Made by a program: the position numbers and the translations under genes. From the NCBI GenBank assembly GCA_937915745.1, contig CALGGJ010000113.1, forward strand, positions 1 through 24,239: a DNA stretch of 24,239 nt. The letters run 5' to 3'. The notes beneath the pieces were generated by a model. That model saw only the letters and a program-made list of their open reading frames with translations, was not told the origin of the DNA and did not search any database. The stretch is from an uncultured Prevotellaceae bacterium. Its GTDB lineage: Bacteria; Bacteroidota; Bacteroidia; Bacteroidales; Bacteroidaceae. Positions 21,942-24,239 of the stretch are shown here, in pieces; the stretch's first letter is position 1; each line of letters starts with the position of its first letter.

Positions 21942-23216
21942 TTAAAACAAATCCTCTGGAGAAGGCTTATCTGAAGCAGCAGCTTTTGCAAGAGAAGAAG
22001 TTTTTGAAGAAGCTTTTGTCTTGGAAGCACCATCTTCCTGACCGGAAGATGTTGAAGCAGCTTTAGGCTCCGGAGTTGCATCTGTCGTTAAGTTTCCAAG
22101 ACCAACTCCCTTGCTTCTCATAAGTTTTTCATATTCTCTAATCTGCTCTTCCGTTACAACTTCACCTTCCTTTGTACGTAAAACCTGTCCCGGGAAGATT
22201 TTTTCGCGAAGAGTATGCTCAAGTTCAATTCTATAATCAGGATTATTTTCTATGAAGCTTACAGCATTTTCCTTTCCCTGACCTACTTTTTCTTCTCCGC
22301 GAGTATACCATGCACCCCTCTTATCTATTAAGCCATGCTTAACGGCAGAGTCCAAAATTGAAGCAGAAGCAGAAACTCCCTTACCAAAGTAAATGTCAAG
22401 CTCAACTTTGCGGAAAGGAGGAGCAACTTTATTCTTTACAACCTTTACACGAACGCGATTACCTAATGCGTCCTCATCACCCTTTCCTTCAATGGTTTCT
22501 ATACGCCTAATTTCCAAGCGGATTGAAGAATAAAATTTAAGGGCATTACCACCGGTAGTTGTTTCCGGGTTACCAAACATAACGCCGATTTTCATACGAA
22601 TCTGGTTAATAAAGACAATAGTACACTTACTTTTTCCGACTATGGCAGTAAGCTTTCTTAATGCCTGACTCATAAGACGGGCCTGAACACCCATAACACT
22701 GTCACCCATCTCGCCTTCAATTTCTTTTTGAGGGGTAAGGGCTGCAACAGAGTCTATTACAATAATGTCTACGGCACCGCTTCGCACAAGGTTTTCACAA
22801 ATCTCCAAAGCTTGTTCACCAGTATCCGGTTGGCTTACCCAAAGTTCATCTATATTTACACCAAGATTCTTAGCATAAACAGGATCTAAGGCATGTTCCG
22901 CATCAATAAAAGCTGCAATACCGCCAAGCTTCTGAGCTTCCGCAACGGCATGAAGGGCAAGAGTTGTTTTTCCAGAGCTTTCAGGCCCATACATTTCTAT
23001 GATACGACCACGAGGGTAGCCTCCAACTCCTAAAGCTTCATCCAACAAGATGGAACCAGATGGAATAACATCTACACTGGTTGCATCTGTCTGAGTACCA
23101 AGCTTCATAAGACTGCCCGTACCAAACTGCTTTTCAATCTGAAGCCTGGCTGCCTCCAATGCCTTTAGCTTTTCCGACATCTCAGTCGGCATTTTTTCTT
23201 CGGTCACTTTTGCCAC
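21942..23216 (-). CDS. recA: Recombinase RecA, spirochaete-like
   Basis: This is a 424-residue RecA, the ATP-dependent strand-exchange protein and SOS co-protease. Walker A GPESSGKT is at 77-84. Further hallmarks are FIDAEHALDP, IIVIDSVAALTP, ARLMSQALRKLTA, FINQIRMKIGVMFGNPETTTGGNALKFY and KNKVAPPF. The N-terminal EKLKALEAARLQIEKQFGTGSLMKLG resembles Treponema RecA rather than Bacteroidetes RecA, which I recall as KALQAAMDKIEKSFGKGSIMKMG. The C-terminus carries a low-complexity Ser/Lys/Ala tail. GTG at 23216 is chosen because it follows GGAGG by 6 bases and gives an N-terminus MAK. Lower GC and the strong Shine-Dalgarno set it apart from its neighbours, pointing to a foreign origin or assembly chimera. 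Confidence 0.93.
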   Translation of the reverse strand: MAKVTEEKMPTEMSEKLKALEAARLQIEKQFGTGSLMKLGTQTDATSVDVIPSGSILLDEALGVGGYPRGRIIEMYGPESSGKTTLALHAVAEAQKLGGIAAFIDAEHALDPVYAKNLGVNIDELWVSQPDTGEQALEICENLVRSGAVDIIVIDSVAALTPQKEIEGEMGDSVMGVQARLMSQALRKLTAIVGKSKCTIVFINQIRMKIGVMFGNPETTTGGNALKFYSSIRLEIRRIETIEGKGDEDALGNRVRVKVVKNKVAPPFRKVELDIYFGKGVSASASILDSAVKHGLIDKRGAWYTRGEEKVGQGKENAVSFIENNPDYRIELEHTLREKIFPGQVLRTKEGEVVTEEQIREYEKLMRSKGVGLGNLTTDATPEPKAASTSSGQEDGASKTKASSKTSSLAKAAASDKPSPEDLF

Positions 23217-23222
23217 CTTTTT

Positions 23223-23227
23223 CCTCC
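23223..23227 (-). promoter_or_regulatory. Shine-Dalgarno sequence deciding the recA start
   Basis: The minus strand reads GGAGG, 6 bases before GTG at 23216. Genes elsewhere in the window mostly lack such a strong site. It rules out the open frame's upstream ATG at 23291, which would begin inside the junction. Confidence 0.7.
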
Positions 23228-23280
23228 CACAAACACATAAAAGACCATTTCGGAACCCGCATAAAATCTTGATGTTTAAA

Positions 23281-24237
23281 TTAGGCGTCAAATTTTATTT
23301 TTGCAACAATACGTTCAAAATCAGCTGGATATGAGCTCTTTACAAAATCAATTGCGGTTAGTGTATACTTCATATTTTGCACAGCCGAGAAACTGGTGTA
23401 CCAGTTGTTGTTGACATTGTTCTCGTACTCGTTGGGGCCAGTTACGCCAAGCATTACATACTGTTTTTTGTCCTCGGAAAAATTGACTCTTTGCGCCCAG
23501 AAACGCGATATGCCGATGAGCACTTCAAGTCCGTACTCGGCAAGGTAATGTTTGTCGCCGGTGTAGTCGACGTATATACGGACAGCATTGGCAATGGCTG
23601 CGTTGCGATGTATTTCCTCGAAAGTTATTTCCCACTCGTTATGACACTCTTCGCCATTAACCGTAACCATGGGATAGAGAGCCGCACCGCCCGTAAAGCC
23701 GAGCTTCTGTGCATTTTCTATTGCCTTTGGCAGATGCTTCCAGCGGTAGACAAGCAGTGAGTGTGCCACTTTTTTATCAGATGTTGCCAAATAGAACGGC
23801 AGACAATAAGCCTCTGTATCCCAATACGTTGTACCGCCATACTTCTCACCTGTGAATCCCTTTGGTCCTATATTGAGCCGTTCATCGCGCCCTGTGTAGG
23901 TCTGGTTGAGTTGGAAGATGTTGAACCTGATACCCTGTTGTGCGGCCACGTCGCCGTCAATAATTATATCGCTCTCCTCCCACTTCTCGGCCCATGCGTC
24001 GGTCTGCTCGGCAAGCAGCACGTTGTAGCTGGCGGCCACGGCACTATCAACCTGCGACAGAGCCGCCTTTTCAAGCACATCGGCGCCGTAATACATAGTG
24101 CTGCATATTGCGGCGTACTTATTGATGACGAGCGTCTGCCCCATCTCAACCCTGATTTGGTAGACATTGCCTGCATACTTATCGCCCAATGGCGACGATG
24201 TAAGCTGCGGCTCAACAGGTTTGCCGCAGCTTACATC
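23281..24237 (-). CDS. Maltose phosphorylase-like GH65 enzyme, truncated at both ends
   Basis: GH65 phosphorylases split maltose-type disaccharides with phosphate, giving glucose and a sugar 1-phosphate. About 318 of the usual 750 or so residues are present. The diagnostic GPKGFTGEKYGGTTYWDTEAY, the CHNEWEITFEEIHRN block and GVTGPNEYENNVNNNWYT are all seen. The Glu of GPNEYEN (codon 23428-23430) is the family's general acid. The frame is open to the right end of the sequence, so the N-terminal part is missing. On the other side it stops at ...RIVAKIKFDA, where intact enzymes continue with several hundred residues, and recA DNA begins. The break looks like a junction rather than a natural terminus. 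Codon use is Bacteroidales-like. Confidence 0.85.
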   Translation of the reverse strand, partial: DVSCGKPVEPQLTSSPLGDKYAGNVYQIRVEMGQTLVINKYAAICSTMYYGADVLEKAALSQVDSAVAASYNVLLAEQTDAWAEKWEESDIIIDGDVAAQQGIRFNIFQLNQTYTGRDERLNIGPKGFTGEKYGGTTYWDTEAYCLPFYLATSDKKVAHSLLVYRWKHLPKAIENAQKLGFTGGAALYPMVTVNGEECHNEWEITFEEIHRNAAIANAVRIYVDYTGDKHYLAEYGLEVLIGISRFWAQRVNFSEDKKQYVMLGVTGPNEYENNVNNNWYTSFSAVQNMKYTLTAIDFVKSSYPADFERIVAKIKFDA

Positions 24238-24239
24238 GT
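24195..24239. repeat. Perfect 16-bp inverted repeat at the sequence end
   Basis: ACGATGTAAGCTGCGG (24195-24210) and CCGCAGCTTACATCGT (24224-24239) are exact reverse complements around a 13-base loop. The right arm ends on the last base of the window. The inner arm lies in the GH65 coding sequence, so the outer arm is probably a fold-back copy made during amplification or assembly. Confidence 0.8.

Noticed and set aside
23217..23291. Longer recA start at the ATG at 23291
   Set aside because: The extra residues come from the recA upstream region and the junction, while GGAGG plus GTG at 23216 gives a normal RecA N-terminus.

Overview
The window looks like a stretch of a Bacteroidales (Prevotella-like) genome, with one foreign-looking piece near the right end. 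The assignment rests on several points. There are repeated Bacteroidetes-type -7 boxes of the form TAnnTTTG (909-916 minus, 1056, 6742, 9866, 20044, 21244), and Shine-Dalgarno sequences are mostly weak or absent. Family content is also typical: a WbqC-like protein, an S46 dipeptidyl-peptidase, an MG2/TonB-plug-like secreted protein, an HHH plus beta-barrel protein, a DUF2752 protein and an RHS core remnant. No rRNA, tRNA, CRISPR array, transposase or phage gene was seen.

Layout. 1-300 is a decayed RHS end plus a doubtful small frame. 304-885 (minus) is a WbqC-like protein, divergent from a plus-strand cluster at 1098-6642: ACT-domain protein, UPF0210/PFL protein, polyprenyl diphosphate synthase, nitrilase-family omega-amidase, and a secreted helix-hairpin-helix protein with a probable outer-membrane barrel. 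6847-9627 is a separately promoted large secreted protein, followed by four 22-bp tandem repeats. A new promoter at 9866 opens a long co-directional run: ychF, lgt, an unrecognised 724-residue membrane-anchored protein, ruvB, a Wzx-type flippase, a DPP7-like S46 peptidase and a DUF2752 membrane protein. Several of these act at the envelope (lipoprotein maturation, glycan export, periplasmic peptide cleavage).

19363-20117 has no gene but holds two copies of a roughly 170-bp element with internal inverted repeats. After it comes the most interesting part. 20118-21152 encodes a membrane-spanning regulator with a periplasmic lipocalin-like domain, one transmembrane helix, a basic/coiled region and a C-terminal LuxR-like helix-turn-helix. 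21311-21817 encodes a small secreted protein whose domain resembles the regulator's own sensor domain. Both genes have the identical 20-bp sequence AATGCAAACAAAATGCAAAC almost the same distance upstream of an identical TAACTTTG box. This suggests a self-contained, autoregulated sensor and secreted look-alike pair.

The right end (about 21820-24239) is suspicious. A lower-GC recA with a strong Shine-Dalgarno and GTG start, resembling spirochaete (Treponema-type) RecA, is joined on one side to the Bacteroidales DNA. On the other side it is joined to a maltose phosphorylase (GH65) gene cut off just after its catalytic region. The sequence ends in a perfect 16-bp inverted repeat. This is either horizontal transfer with rearrangement or, more likely, an assembly chimera; the sequence alone cannot settle it.
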